A model generated the notes under the pieces. That model did not search any database. It was not told the DNA's origin and worked only from the letters and a program-made list of their open reading frames with translations. This document shows, piece after piece, positions 10,648-24,078 of a DNA stretch of 64,000 bases (position 1 is its first letter; each line of letters opens with the position of its first letter). The translations under genes were made by a program, and so were the position numbers. Origin of the DNA: Phorcus lineatus (taxonomy: Eukaryota; Mollusca; Gastropoda; Trochida; Trochidae); the NCBI GenBank assembly GCA_921293015.1, contig OV121091.1:30426839-30490838 (forward strand), read 5' to 3'.

Positions 10648-12541
10648 CTGAAACAACAAATACAGAAAGGAATTATAAATTTGTTCATATAAAAAAACTA
10701 TAACTCTATACTCATTTATCAGAAATCATACTCAACTTAGTGAAATTTTTTTCAAAAGAATCATGTTTTTTTTATAAAGTTATGTTTTGACATGAATCCA
10801 TTGATTAATAAAACTTCCAAATCTAGAATGAAAATAAATATTTTTTTATAGAAGCTTTGTCCATGGGAGAGGCTATAGTATGAAAGCAAGGGATATATAT
10901 GATTATAAACAGATACATAAGAAGGTGAACATACAATTGTTGAGTACATTTACACATGCTACATTTGATGGTGAAACATTTTCAGAAACATTTTGTTTAG
11001 CATAGTAAACAAATTAAATCCACAACACATGTAGGCATGATCAACACCTTACAATTTTAGGGATAAGAGAACATCATTGTGACCACACAAAACAGAATAT
11101 ACACAGACAGTTTATTTTCATAGATTTTTTACACAAAATAATCTTCTTGAAAAATCTTTATCAAATACACTGGTAATAAATTTTGTTTTAAAGGTTTTCA
11201 TTACATAAAGATCTAAAGTGAACAAAACAAGTATATCAAGCATCATATTATTCTTATTTGTTACAAAACATATCCTTCTCATATGATCAACTACAAATAA
11301 TAACAAAGACAATCTCATTTAAAAATAAATGTTACAGCTGCTTTCCTTTCTTCCCTTTAAAAGCATCTTATATACCATTATGAAAATAATCTCATAAGAT
11401 GTTACGATGACAAGATACATAGATCTTGAATGTGACAAAACATCACTCCATATACAACACAATAACACACAAGCTTGATTATCAAACCATGAGTAGAACA
11501 TTAGAAACTTATCAAACCTTTACAAATCATTCACTTTACCTTATCTTTGGTGAAACTGAACATAGTTGATTTATTTATTTTGGTACTTCGTAAATAGTAG
11601 GAAAGGCCCAAAACAAAAGACACCTGGCACTAGCAAAGAATTAAGCCTACCGGTACATTTAACTTAAATTGAAAAAAAATGTTGTCTAATTAATCTAAAG
11701 TTGCACATAATGTTGATCTTAAAATTGTAAGAAACAGGTCTTACAATATCACTGTTTGATGTCTAAAAGGTCAGGTTACTATTTCTTTTTTATGGATAAC
11801 AAGATGAAAATAGATTTATTTGGTGTCACCCCAGTTGATAATATTAGGGGCCACTGAGTCACAATATCAACAATTAAGGATCCCCAATGGCTAAGTAGTT
11901 TGTTCACATCATTTCAGCTTTTCAGGGCTTTTAGTTCTCTAGAGAAACAGATGACAGTTTTAAAGGCATTGCTCTTGTGCACATAATAGGGACCAACTCT
12001 ACAATCTAATATCCTTAGTGGCCAAGATAACTATACAAAAGTTTTCACACACAAAATAAAAAAACCCCAACAAAATCTACAGTTGGCCTGAATCCGGACG
12101 CTTTACCATGTTATAAGCTTATTGGTCTCCTCAGCTAAAAATATACGATTTGATCTTACTTAAAAGATAGTATTGATTTTATACCACCACCTTCAGTCAC
12201 ATCAACACACTGAGTAACACATCTTTATATAAACATACATAAAGATATATATATATATATATACATAAGTACGATATAAGCATGAGAAGCTAAGAGCACA
12301 TGTGATTAAATATAAGCTTCAATTAGAGCAGCATCAGCATCAGTAACAGTACAAGAAGCAACCTCCACCTCCACAAGAAGCAAGGCAGTCAAAGACTGCC
12401 AGGAATACCTTTTGGTACCATATAAATGAAATTAAAAATGGCATCAAAAGCAGCATGACAGTCTATGACTTCCGTAATCTTCCACCAATTTTGCCAACAT
12501 GACGATTTCATTGGTACAAAAAGCAACATGGCTTCTCGGGA
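10648..12541. other. Intron, and possible 3' UTR of the D22 terminal form
   Basis: No vWA or hinge pattern. If D22 is terminal, its 3' UTR lies just below 12542. An AATAAA on the minus strand is at 11815-11820, about 720 nt past the stop, and others lie near 11570. A (TA)n run sits at 12249-12262. A polyadenylation assignment is tentative. Confidence 0.35.
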
Positions 12542-13182
12542 TTACCCGGATTCCACCACCGGTGCCAACAAGACACAGACTGCCAGTGTTAAAGACACAT
12601 AGCTACCTCCAGGGCAAGCTTCAGTGAAGATCTTCTTCTCCAGGTTCTGAAGCTCATCGAAATCCTGTACAGTGTAAGTATTCTCACTTACAGGATGACT
12701 CGGGAGTTCTCTGAGTTCAGACTCATCAGTCAGACCAATTCCGATGGCATAGACATAGATTCCTGCAGCTCGTACAGCCTCTGCTTCAGGGATCGTCTGC
12801 TTCTGGTTGATATTAGATACTCCATCAGTGATGATGATGGCCTTGTTGGGCACATTCGGACGGTCACCATTCTGATACTTAAACATCACAGTTCTCATGG
12901 TCTTTAAGCTGCCTGCGGTATTGGTACTGCCATACTGATATGGGATACGTCTAACAGCTTTGAGCATGTCCTTGAGGTTATTGTATTTGTTCAGATGAAA
13001 CTGGACGTAGACTCCTGTGCTGTATGTGACAATTCCAACTCGAGTGCTCCCACGATCTATATCAGCCTGAATCAGCAGCTCCTTCACAAACAGTTTCATC
13101 TTCTCAAAGTTCTGGGCAGTGACGCTGGTCGAGGAGTCCAACACAAGCACCAGGTCGGTGTCGGTCAGACCACATTTACGCT
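12542..13182 (-). CDS. vWA domain exon D22, possible terminal exon
   Basis: Acceptor ATTCAG at 13183. It begins RKCGLTDTDLVLVLDSSTSV, with intact MIDAS: DSSTS, YGSTNTAG and ITDGVSNIN. The domain closes with EACPG. A phase-1 donor GGAG|GTAGCT at 12606 would give a normal 576-nt cassette (12607-13182). Without splicing the frame continues through YVSLTLAVCVLLAPVV and ESG to a stop at 12542. A Gly-Gly-Ser followed by a short hydrophobic tail resembles a GPI-anchor signal, though it is short. Both uses are possible; the donor is weak, which favours at least some read-through. D22 is divergent from the main array. Confidence 0.85.
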
Positions 13183-15401
13183 CTGAATGCATGCATTGGG
13201 GAGAACGATAACAGACCATATGAAGACCTATTAACCTGATGCCATTGCAAATGCTAGTCTCCCAAAATATCTATAATAGTTTGACCATTCAGTCATTCGC
13301 ATTGGATTTGAAAAATATGATTTTTTTCTGTTGATAATTTCAAATTTGATTCTAAACAGCCAACAAATTGTATGATTAAAATCTTTGATTACACTTGATA
13401 ACAACAACAATTAGAATGTCTTTTTTTAATGACACTAAAATTGAAAAAAATATATATTCAATTGAACAAAAGTTTTACCTTTCTACATGGAGATTGACAG
13501 GTATTGCAAGAAACAACTTTATGTAAATATACCAACTTTGATTTTTTTTTTAAGTTTCAGAATTTCAAATGAGCAAACACAATGCATCATATACATATAG
13601 AAATCATTTATGATAACATTTTCTTTAACAGACACATGAGAATCTTTAACATGATTCAATATGAAAAGCCTTGGAAGAATGATAACAATTTAAAACCTTA
13701 ATTGGATCACACACATCTTAAATATGTCATGTTATTGACTAACATAATTTACAAAAATAACAACATGTTGTTACAATGTCAATTTCCTCAATTGAACTCT
13801 CTTTGATTGATGAACAATCTTAGATATGCTTTAACAACATTTAAATCTTTATGTTATTCAAAATATAAGAGAATAATCATATTGAAAAACAAGAAAAATA
13901 TATAAAGATGACTCACCTGTTATTTGTCCAAAGAATTATGAAAAAGGAAAGGTAAAAAGCATTAATATGACGATTCTTTGAAATAACATGATACTGTTTA
14001 CACTCATCAGAAACAAAGTGGAAAGGACATTGGAATGCGCAGTACAACATTTGAGTACAGGTGAAACACATGATTTAAAGAAGCAAAGATAATTGAAAGA
14101 CGTGGGAGGCAATGTCAGTAAACATTCTAGTATGAGAGTGATTGAAGATAGGTCAACATGTGTATGAAAATCTTTTGAAACCAACAAGAAAAAACTGAAA
14201 CAGGTTTCTATTATGAATCTAAATTTAGAATTCAATAAAAGAGTGTTAATGACCTTATTACAATTAATGATAAAGACTTATTAACTTGATGCAAATATTT
14301 TTTATCTTATGCTTCTTATGCATTGTAAGTAGATATACTTTATCTTCAGAGTTGTTGATTTTTTTGGTGATGTTGTACAAACAACCTTTATACAAAGTTA
14401 ATTATTTCATTCAATAATAGAAATCTTAGGTCCTACAAGTCAACTTGCATGAGTAGGGTTTTGAAGGAATGTAACCTTCTTTGTGTAAACACTATCTGCT
14501 TTTATACCATGAGTTAATTATTCTACTTCATCATCATATGCGTTGTAGGAATGTTATTTTTTAAGTAAGTTATGTCAACTTTAGGATTTTAGATTGTATT
14601 TGCCGACAACAAAAATTCAGGGACACTTTACAAATAGGTCGTTCAATATTGACAACGATTAGATAAAAAATTACATCACAGTAGCGTCACATCAGGAAAA
14701 GAAAATTTACAATCAAATGCATTTATGAATGCGATAAAAATTTATTCTACAGATCTAGGTGAATATAGTTAAAATATTTATGTTAAATATGGATATTTGA
14801 ATATTTAAGGGTTAGTGAGACAATTAAATGATATCATGGATATTATAGCAATGCATGGTGTATAAATCAAAGTTAATATTGATTATAAATGTTTGGTGCA
14901 ATGAAGAATAATGAATTGAATATGTTGATGTAATGAAAAATACATGAAAATTGTATATACAGGTTGATAACATAGGATTCATGTGATGAATACATTGGGA
15001 AAAAACCATGACGATATATGGGTTTTGAGTGATGATTACAATGTTTTATAATTCATAATGCTATGTTGATTTCTGTGATGATTAAAATTCACAACAAAAC
15101 ATACAAATATCATATTTGAATATTTGAATCAATCTATACAGATATGTGCAGGTATACCCACATACAGGTATGTAAAGGGGATATATCTGACATGCTATAG
15201 CGAATCCCCTTGTTTGCATACTGGAAAACTTACGTTGCGTTGGGGGAGAAGTAGTGAGGGCTGTAAAATATGGGCAGGATGGCAACTACAGACTCACGCT
15301 TTTTTAAACTTCTAATCATATACATGTAAATCAGAAAAATTATTATTTATTGAGATTTGTTTATTTGTTTTGATTGATCTTCTATAAAAATATTTACTTA
15401 C
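13183..15401. other. Intron 5' of D22, nothing recognised
   Basis: Long AT-rich stretch. A good-looking donor (CAG|GTGAGT) exists near 13918, but a stop precedes it in phase 1 with no acceptor between, so no cassette exon can be placed there. Confidence 0.5.
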
Positions 15402-15566
15402 ATTGAAAGACAATACCATGGTTGTAATATATGGTAAGTTGTCTGAAATATTTTGATTTGATTCCGAAAATTATTATTATAGGCCCTGAGCGCCAACTGA
15501 TTTGATCATACATGTATATTTGGGATGGTGCTACAAAGTGTACAGTGATTGGGTTGTCTGGCTTGC
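15402..15566 (-). CDS. Candidate cassette exon between D21 and D22
   Basis: 165 nt, phase 1-1, acceptor TTTTTAG and strong donor CAAT|GTAAGT. The open phase-1 frame begins KPDNPITVHFVAPSQIYMYD and contains a PIIIIFGI stretch. It fills the only gap in the main array without a Pro/Thr hinge. Its composition is unlike the other hinges, so it may be a fortuitous open frame. Confidence 0.35.
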
Positions 15567-15750
15567 CTAAAAACACAACAATTGATATACAGGGGATACT
15601 GATTGATGTTTGTAAAAAAACACTACTTTCTTTTATTCAATCTTGTAATTGATGACATGAAACAAATTTAAATCTTTGAACGATTCACAATCCCAATTAT
15701 ACTGTATGTCAAATTAGATGAAAGTCATTGACTGGTCTGAAAAAACTCAC

Positions 15751-16314
15751 CAGAACAGCTGACAGGGAAAATTGAATTCAGAGAGTTCAACTGAGAGAAG
15801 TCTTTAACTTTATAGGAATAAGAAGAAGCCGGATGTGAGGCTATTGCGTCTATTTCCCGAGTGTCAGACAGGCCAACACCAATTGTGTACATCTGAATGC
15901 CTTTTTTCTTGGCTGCCTCTGCTTCTGGGATTGTCTTTTCAGGTTTGACACTGGACAAGCCATCAGTGATCAGAAGACAGACATTTGGAACCTTTGGCCG
16001 ATCTCCTCTACGAGTTTTAAACATCCTTTTCCTCATGATTCTTAATGCAGCGGCAGTGTTGGTCTTACCATAGACATATCTTATGTTACGTATGGCCTGT
16101 GCTATGTTCCTATATGTGTTATGGTCGCCCAGATTGATGTTGACTCTAGCCTTGGTACTAAATGTCATGATGCCCACCCTAACGTCGCCATTGTCTATGC
16201 TTAGAGTGCTAAGTAACTGTATTACATATTCTAGCATTTTATTAAAGTTCAACTGATTAACACTGGTCGATGAGTCCAGAAGAACTACGAGATCTGTAGG
16301 TGCCATACCACAGC
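15751..16314 (-). CDS. vWA domain exon D21
   Basis: 564-nt phase 1-1 exon, acceptor TTTTTTCAG, donor TCTG|GTGAGT. It begins CGMAPTDLVVLLDSSTSVNQLNF. The MIDAS is complete (DSSTS, YGKTNTAAAL, ITDGLSS). It carries RRGDRPKVPN, an RGD in the α3-β4 loop. It ends PVSCSG, keeping the terminal Cys pair. Strand 2 reads VRVGIMTFSTKARVNI, divergent from the main array. With D22 and D7 it is one of the older-looking, more diverged members. Confidence 0.93.
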
Positions 16315-16748
16315 CTGAAAAAATATTTCTAGATGAATAGTATGTACTGAAATAGGTTATAGTGAAGCCCCTGGGATAAGCAATAGCCCAGGTATAAGAC
16401 AAAACAATATAACATGTAACTGATTGAGATATATCTAAGCAATAATGCGATATATTTTGATAGGCATTGGAATAACTTTGATGTTGTATTATCTCCTTTT
16501 TATATAGAAAACAGTGTAATAGCAAAGACATGCCAGTTCTGGTCCAGGTGTTCTGCAGTTTATTAAGGTCTGATCTTTCTGGCATTAGATATGCAGGTAT
16601 GAGTAATGTAGGTAAAGACCTTGACATCATTTTGTTTATATAAGCAAAAGCAAATATTGATGACATGTAAATAATTATTTTTTGATTGTCTGTGTAAATA
16701 ATGTGTACTTTTTACTTTTATTAAGGATTTTCATGAGTTTAGAAATTA

Positions 16749-17065
16749 TTGTTATGGTATGACAAATTTCAAACTGTACATATCTATACACAGCCAGTGT
16801 CAGTAATGATAAAGGAGGAGACTTGTCCTGTTCTCAAAAATATCCTGAAGAAATTATCCCATGTAACCATTTATAGTCTTTCATGTATAAAGTCTGCAGA
16901 ATATGTATCATCATTCAAGCAAAACCTTAAAACCTTCCTATTAAACAGCTTACTGACAAGAACTCTCATATTTTATTCCGTCTGTCACTGATTTCTTTTC
17001 TCAGCGCCGTTGAATAGGCTTTGCCTGGAAATTAGGCGCTTCATAAATTAATCATTATTATAGCA
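16749..17065 (+). mobile_element. Probable LINE 3' end fragment
   Basis: A short plus-strand frame ends with KSAEYVSSFKQNLKTFLLNS, resembling the SxxSFKxxLKTFLF C-terminal tail common in non-LTR retrotransposon reverse transcriptases. It is followed by a short GC-richer segment (TTAGGCGCTTCATAAATTAA) and an ATT-type tail. The rest of the element is absent. Confidence 0.45.
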
Positions 17066-17725
17066 TAATAAAAAATATCCAGAAGTACTTTTACTCATGC
17101 AAAAGTAAGTCAAAATTTTTGTGAAAAATTCCAAATTTTGTTTGAAATAAATTTTAATTTTGAAATAATCTCAGCATTAAACAGAATTTCTATCTAATTT
17201 TCCAATGATTAAAAAGGAAATTGAATAAACAAGACAAATTTCATAAATATGAGATAAGACAGTGGGTCCTTGGGAATATGAAATTGATTGTTGCATTAAG
17301 TAGATGAATATTAGATTTAAATATAAATTTACACTAATTAGAAACAATAGTGGTTTAACATTAAAGCTGTGTCCATACTAGTAAGATAAAATGATTATCA
17401 ATAAGTTATAGAGTGTCAGATTTTTACCTGTTTCAATTATACGACAAAATGTATTGTAAATCACTAAATACCAGTTAAGATGAGTGGGGATACCAAATTA
17501 CTATACCAGTTATCATAATGAGAAATTATTCCAATATGTGAATCTCAGATGATGACCTATGATGACTCACTTGTGAAAATCTACAAATATTGAAAGTGAA
17601 ATGTTCATCACTAAAGACACAAGTGAGACTACCAAATTACTATACCAATTAGCATATGAGAGATTGAAAAAGACAAGCATAGACACATTTTAACATGCAC
17701 ATGAGGAAAAAATAAACCAGTGAAA

Positions 17726-17842
17726 TAGTGGCAAATCCAGGGCTTTTGAAAGGGGGGTTCATTTATTACAAAACATGTAAGGGTTGTACATTTTCATGGC
17801 CAATCTAAGAAAAATAAAATTCCCCTGCTGGATCTGCCACTG
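17726..17842. mobile_element. Short MITE, GTGGCRGATCCAG termini
   Basis: The left end AGTGGCAAATCCAGGG and the reverse complement of the right end (CAGTGGCAGATCCAGCAGGG) match. A related element lies at 54244-54377. CAGTGG-type termini suggest a hAT-like origin, but the target duplication is not clear. Confidence 0.55.
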
Positions 17843-18480
17843 TGGAGGTAAGCTTGTTACTGAATGGAAGAGAGAATTGTTTGAGTGACATTTAGAAGTT
17901 TTAGAATAGAAGATGACAAGATTTCTGGATGGTCAACTTCTTTAAGTACATGCATAAAGAAGTTGACAATCCATAAACCTTGTCATTCTTTTCAAAAGCT
18001 AGACATATGAACACACAGCCTGACAAAGACACAAACGAAACTCAATTCATAAACATAATGAATGTGTAAATATATTTCCTGGATTAATTCTACAAGGATA
18101 AATCTGAAATTGAACACGACTCAAAACACTTCATAATACATAAAAGTTGAAGAAAACCAATAAGGTTCTCAATCAATAAAGTTAAAATAGCAATCCAATA
18201 CTGATGATTACACGAGAACATTAAAATGTCCAGTTAACCCATTTTTGTGCAGGTTCATCACTTTTGAAAAGTGACCGCTTCACTGATGTCCATAAATCAT
18301 GGATTAGAATAATGACCAATGGTATTTTGTTGACTCTACAATACCTAGCTCTTGTAGAAATTCTTTCTAACTGATGTCGACAAAGATTGACAGATTAACA
18401 AGGTAACCATTATTGTCCATTTCAATTACATTTTTGTATTAAAAAAAATAAATGATCAAATATCTAAAAGGATTGTTTAC

Positions 18481-18504
18481 CTGGTGTAGGTGCTGGGGTT
18501 GGTC
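18481..18504 (-). CDS. Linker exon between D20 and D21
   Basis: 24 nt, phase 1-1, acceptor TTTTTTCAG, donor CCAG|GTAAAC. Encodes PTPAPTP. Confidence 0.7.
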
Positions 18505-21330
18505 CTGAAAAAATATAAATAAAACAAGATTAATATCACAGTTATGTAATAAAACCATGAAGGAGTTTTTGTGTGAAACTGTATAAAGGATTGGGGTAGG
18601 AAGGAAAATAAAAAAAGAAAATTGGGAATGATAAAAAGTATAGACATTCCAAAGCATACTTTTAAACTGAATTGGGAAACTATTCTATAGGTAAAGCAAA
18701 GAAATTGAACAATAAACTAAAACATCAAACATTAGTAAATATAATTATTATCATTTTTTCATAAAATTAAAAATTATAACAAATTAAAAAAATATTTCGT
18801 ATTTATGTTTGTTACTTTTTTCATTTTTCTTCAATATTCTTAACATATGAATCAATAATGCGAGATTGATATATAAACATACGAAGGATTGTTACATTAT
18901 GAAGAACCAAAAAGGGCCACACGATACAAACATATAAAGCTTTAGAACAACCACAATATTAAGACTGCAAATGAAATAAACTTTGTATAAAGCAAAAGGA
19001 AAAATTAGTATGAAAAAGAGATAATTGGTAGAATAAAAGTAAAATGAAATCAAAGAAAACAAGACAACAAAATTAATCAAAAGAAAAAGGTATTAGTAAA
19101 TGGTAACCATAATGTTATACTGACTGAACTTTAGCATGCATTTAGTAAAACACCCATCCTTGGTTAGTTGCACACTGAAAAGAGAAGTTAAATAGAATTA
19201 AAAGCAAAATGTAACATCGAAGGCATACAAGGGTTAATTTTATTACAATAAAGCTTTCAATGTATTCATATCATTTAACAAATGATAGAAACTTTACTAA
19301 GAATTTTAACAATCAAACACAGCATGGAAGTCAAGTTATCAATTGCTACATCTCGTTAATCTAATGAGTGTTATCAATTGCTACATCTCGTTAATCTAAT
19401 GAGTGTTATCAATTGCTACATCTCGTTAATCTAATGAGTGTTATCAATTGCTACATCTCGTTAATCTAATGAGTGTTATCAATTGCTACATCTCGTTAAT
19501 CTAATGAGTGTTATCAATTGCTACATCTCGTTAATCTAATGAGTGTTATCATTAACAACTGAAGCAAGAAATTATTAAGAGCAACAGAAGAAATGAAAGC
19601 ATTAAAATGACTTGATGGGTTAAGGAAATAGTGTTTTGTGTTCTGTAAATGTGATGATAAACAGTTTATGTAACATGTAAAATGATATTTATGTAAACTT
19701 GTGTATTTGTAATGCCCGTACCCAAAGCATCAAGTGTATCATTATTTTGTGAAATGTTATGCTAGCGTTTGTTGCAGATGTAACAAATTAGCACATATGT
19801 CTATATTTCATGTAAAAAATTGGAAAAAATATATATAAACTGTAAACAAAAACAAGAATTATATTAGAAACAATGATAAATATATTCCATTAGATAACTT
19901 TTAAATGTAAACAGAGGTGGACAAACTATAAATGTGATATGATTTCTGAACATGCATCAACTGATTTATACCTGAAATATCCACAAAGATCCATAAATAA
20001 ACTTACAAAGCCCTGCCCAGCAGAGTTCAATTATAAAAAAAACAACAACCATATTTCACTTTATAAGTAATCACTTTCAAGTATCTATAACAGTCAGAAC
20101 AAATATTTGAAATTCCATATGGTAAATTTTTAAATTTGAGTTTCAGTTGTTATCCTCTGGATGAAGTAAGACTTTGACCAGACTGTGGTTGATTCAAAGG
20201 GTTGAGAGGAATCCGAGGAGCGCACTGGAACAGTCTGAGATACTGATGTTACTGAACACAGAAAGACTTCACTTTACAACACAGCTACACGCCAAGATTG
20301 GCACAGACAGTCAAAAGAGGACAAACAAAGATAACAAATACCTATCGTTGAAAACAGGACTAAAAATGCAACCAATTTACTTACTTTGAAAGAAGTTTGT
20401 AGAAACAAAAATATATCAAGACATGACAAAATTTTAATGATCACAAACAAATTTGGAGGGAATATGCATGATTATATATGAACACACTTCCCTGACAAGA
20501 GTTTTGAAAATCAACACAATTATAATTCTGAGATATAAAAGACACACTTTTGTACATTTGGATGATATTTTTGTCAATCTTCACAATATTGATAAGCAGA
20601 AACATATATTAGAGATACTTTTGACGATAGTTTTGTTAATCAGCAAAGTAATAATTTGAAAGTATATGGACAAAATAGAGAGAGACAGGATATGTGGTAT
20701 GAGATACCTGGGTAAGAAAATATTCTTCTTATAATCCATTTTTATATTTCAATCCACGTAGCAAATGCACGAAGAAAGGTGTGTGTCTATGTTTTTATTG
20801 AACATTGATTACTATAACTGGGCTTCGATTAATGAACAGCCACCTCTATCAAGAAAAACAAAACCTGATTTAAAAATACCAACAATCTCTCTAATCAAAG
20901 TCACAAATACCATAGGCAGACACCTGATAACCCGAAACCAAGAAATGGAAAACAGAAACAAACAAAAACTACACAAAACAGAGAGAACAAAAAACAATGA
21001 CTGAAGAAGAAGATTTAAACAATAATTTAAATTGCATAGAATTACAAAAACATACCTACCGGTAACTATGTTTGAAAATAAAAATTCATTAAAACTTTAC
21101 TTTCATGTAATATAATTGAACATAATTCTGACAACATGAGATAAAAGTTATATCATAAACTCAAACAAAATTATGAGAACTGCAAAATCAATTACTGATA
21201 TGGACATAAACTTTGATGAGATACCAAATATTATGTTTAACATTAAAGAACCAAGAATGATTCATGAATTGCAGTATTTAAAGGTGACTAACATATCTCT
21301 CAAAAATGAAATAAAAACATTAATACTTAC
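18505..21330. other. Long intron 5' of the 18.5-kb linker
   Basis: Contains the 35-bp tandem array at 19336-19551. The remainder is AT-rich and holds no hinge or vWA pattern that I could support. Confidence 0.5.
19336..19551. repeat. Perfect 35-bp tandem repeat, six copies
   Basis: Six identical units (TTATCAATTGCTACATCTCG then TTAATCTAATGAGTG) from 19336, followed by the start of a seventh. The absence of any mismatch indicates very recent expansion. There are no spacers, so it is not a CRISPR array. Confidence 0.95.
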
Positions 21331-21909
21331 GAACACAGTCGCCCTGGATTGACTTAAACACCTTTTGCCTCATAGTCGTCAACTCACTGAAGTCAGTCAC
21401 AATGAATCTGTTCTCTTCAAGGGGCCTGGAAGCGATACCGTCCACTTCCTTGGTGTCTGTGAGACCAATACCGATCACATAGATATGGATGCCTTGTTGC
21501 CGAGCCTTCTCTGCCTCTGGGATGGTTTTCCTTGAGTTGATGTTGGAAACACCGTCAGTGAGAAGGATGCAAACATTATCTACATCAGGTCGATCACCTG
21601 CGGCAGGTGTGTACATCTCCGTTCTCATCTTATGCAAACCTCCGAAGGTGTTGGTGCTACCGAACATGTAAGGAATTTTGTCTATCGCCTGGTAGACCTT
21701 CCTCTTTTGGCCAGCGAAGTCAATCATATTGAACTGGATGGCAACCTTGGTGCTGTAGATGACGATACCGACTCTGACGTTGTCACCATCAATGTCAGAG
21801 GGGATCAGGAAGTACTTAAGGAAGTCCTGCATCAGATGAAAATTTGGTTCCGTCACACTTGTGGAGGTGTCCAAAATGAATGTCAGGTCCATCTTCTCTC
21901 CAGGACATT
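21331..21909 (-). CDS. vWA domain exon D20
   Basis: 579-nt phase 1-1 exon, acceptor CATCAG, donor GTTC|GTAAGT. It begins CPGEKMDLTFILDTSTSV. MIDAS complete (DTSTS, FGSTNTFGG, LTDGVSNIN). It ends SIQGDCV, so the closing Cys sits in GDCV and not in the CP motif seen further upstream. Phe replaces Tyr before GSTNT. Strand 2 is VRVGIVIYSTKVAIQF. It is the most downstream member of the LDTSTSV class. Confidence 0.94.
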
Positions 21910-22488
21910 CTGATGATAGAATTTCAATTAAATTTTTGATATTTTTTAAGTCAGCATAGTCCATTCATAAAATTCAATTAGTAAACAAATAAAAAACTTA
22001 ATCTGCATGTTGTGTTAGATATTTAACTGAAAATACAAAGTTTAATAGAGAAGAATTTCAATTAGATTTCTTTTTCTTTTAAGTCAGCAGAGCCCATTTA
22101 CATAATTTAATTAGTAAATATGTATAACATGTAATTTGTATGTGATTGTGTTAAACATCTTTTTCCAAATACAAAGCTAATAGTTGTTTTTCATGTAATG
22201 TAAATGTTCTTGATAAGAGACAACCCATCAAAGACAAATGTTTTTATCATATTAATTCACTTAATTCATTTCTAAAATAATGTCTTTGAAAAGATAAAAC
22301 ATCAATTTAGAGTACCAAACTGGTTTTACAATAGTGGAATGGAAAATGTATAAAATATGGTTTACAATATATCAGAAATACTTTACAAAAATAAAGTTTT
22401 GAATCTGTCAAGTTGAGTCAAAGCAGTTCAGTACAACAAATGTAACATGTTTGCCCAACAAACTGATTTACAAAAAATTGTGACCTAC

Positions 22489-22515
22489 CTTTAGGAGAGG
22501 GCTTCGGTGTAGGCA
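22489..22515 (-). CDS. Linker exon between D19 and D20
   Basis: 27 nt, phase 1-1, acceptor TTTTTTCAG, donor AAAG|GTAGGT. Encodes PTPKPSPK. Confidence 0.8.
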
Positions 22516-22856
22516 CTGAAAAAATATTATCATAGGATCAGAGTTTAATTAGTAAACTACTGTTTTTGTGTAATAGTAGACTCTAATGCAAACGGTACTT
22601 TTCAAGCATGCATGATTTATCATGAATCAACTGAATTGAGATTAAGAGGGGGCTTCTAAAGCTCCAGATGCTGAAATAAAAAACAATATAACGTAAAATG
22701 GAGAGAGCATTGATTCACAGGTCAACGTCAACATTTATATAAATTTGATTCATCCTGGATACCCTCATCATAATACGATATAGTGACTGTTCTTTGACAT
22801 GAGATAAAAATTGATAAATATCAAATTCATTATAAGGAATTGGAATATTCACGTAC

Positions 22857-23435
22857 CATCACATCCCTTATTTAGTGTCTCAAACACTTTACGTCTCATA
22901 TCTGTGAGCTCGTCAAATTCATTCACAGTGTATCTGTTCTCTTCAAGGGGTGGAGATGCGATACTGTCGATTTCCTTGGTGTCAGTCAAACCAATACCAA
23001 TAACCATAACCTTGATTCCTGCATTTCTTACTTCTTCAGCTTCTGGTTTCACTCTCCTAGAATTGATGTTGGACACACCATCAGTGATGAGGATAGCCAC
23101 ATTGGGAACATCGGGTCGGTCGCCAGTCGCGGGTGTAAACATCTTTGTTCTCATGGTGTTGAGACCTCCATATGTATTTGTGCTGCCATACATGTAAGGG
23201 ATATTCATAATGGCCTGATATAATTGCCTCTTCTGTCCAATATATTCATTCATCTGAAATTGGATGGCCACCTTGGTACTGTAGATTACAATACCAACTC
23301 TCACCCTATCGTTGTCAATATCAGCTGGTATGAGGAAATAGTGCAAGAAATCCTGCATGAGTTTGAAGTTGGGTTCTGTTACACTAGTGGAGGTGTCGAG
23401 AATGATGACCAGGTCCATTGTCTGTCCAGGGCAGT
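22857..23435 (-). CDS. vWA domain exon D19
   Basis: 579-nt phase 1-1 exon, acceptor ATTTCAG, donor GATG|GTACGT. It begins CPGQTMDLVIILDTSTSV and ends LNKGCD. MIDAS complete (DTSTS, YGSTNTYGG, ITDGVSNIN). The protein is nearly identical to D17 and D18, differing at only a few positions; it shares CPGQT with D17. Its intact frame and lack of stops suggest recent duplication or gene conversion under constraint, not decay. Confidence 0.95.
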
Positions 23436-24078
23436 CTGAAATATTCATTGTATTGGATAGAAAAGTACATAAAATGCTCATCATCATAACTATGAAATAT
23501 TACAAATTAAGTTAACCTGTGTGTTGTTTGAGTCACGTAAGATGAACAATAGGGTCATTTCAACAAGAAGTACGGACTGTTGCCAAAATGTATTCTTTAA
23601 CGCTTCTTGGTTTAGTTGAGTGACACTTAAAAAACTAAAAAGTTGCGATTCTCAATTATAAAATTATAAAATTCTAGTTGATAGTTTTTGAAAGGATAAG
23701 GAAATCATGTATATCATGTATTACTCATCTCAATGTAATAATTATCATTAATTTGTAATTTGGCAATCAATATTTTGATTAGCTTTTTAAAAGTTAAATC
23801 ATCATATATGCTATGAAATACATAAGGATTTCTTATCTCGACTTGCACAGCAAAAAGCCCAATAATACAAATTATATCTATTCAAATTCATTTATCCATA
23901 ATTTCCGTCTAGTACCACTGCACAGTACTTTTATGCTCTAAATGGTGATATAAAAAATCATATTTGTAAATTCATAAATGAAAGAATAACATTGACAAGA
24001 TCAGCCGCCTTTTTAAATCTTCCAATCTTTTAAGCCATATTTAAAGCATGAAATAAGGGCCCTCGTCAAGATAATAAG

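Noticed and set aside
19336..19551. CRISPR-like array
   Set aside because: The repeats are directly contiguous with no spacers, in a eukaryotic intron.
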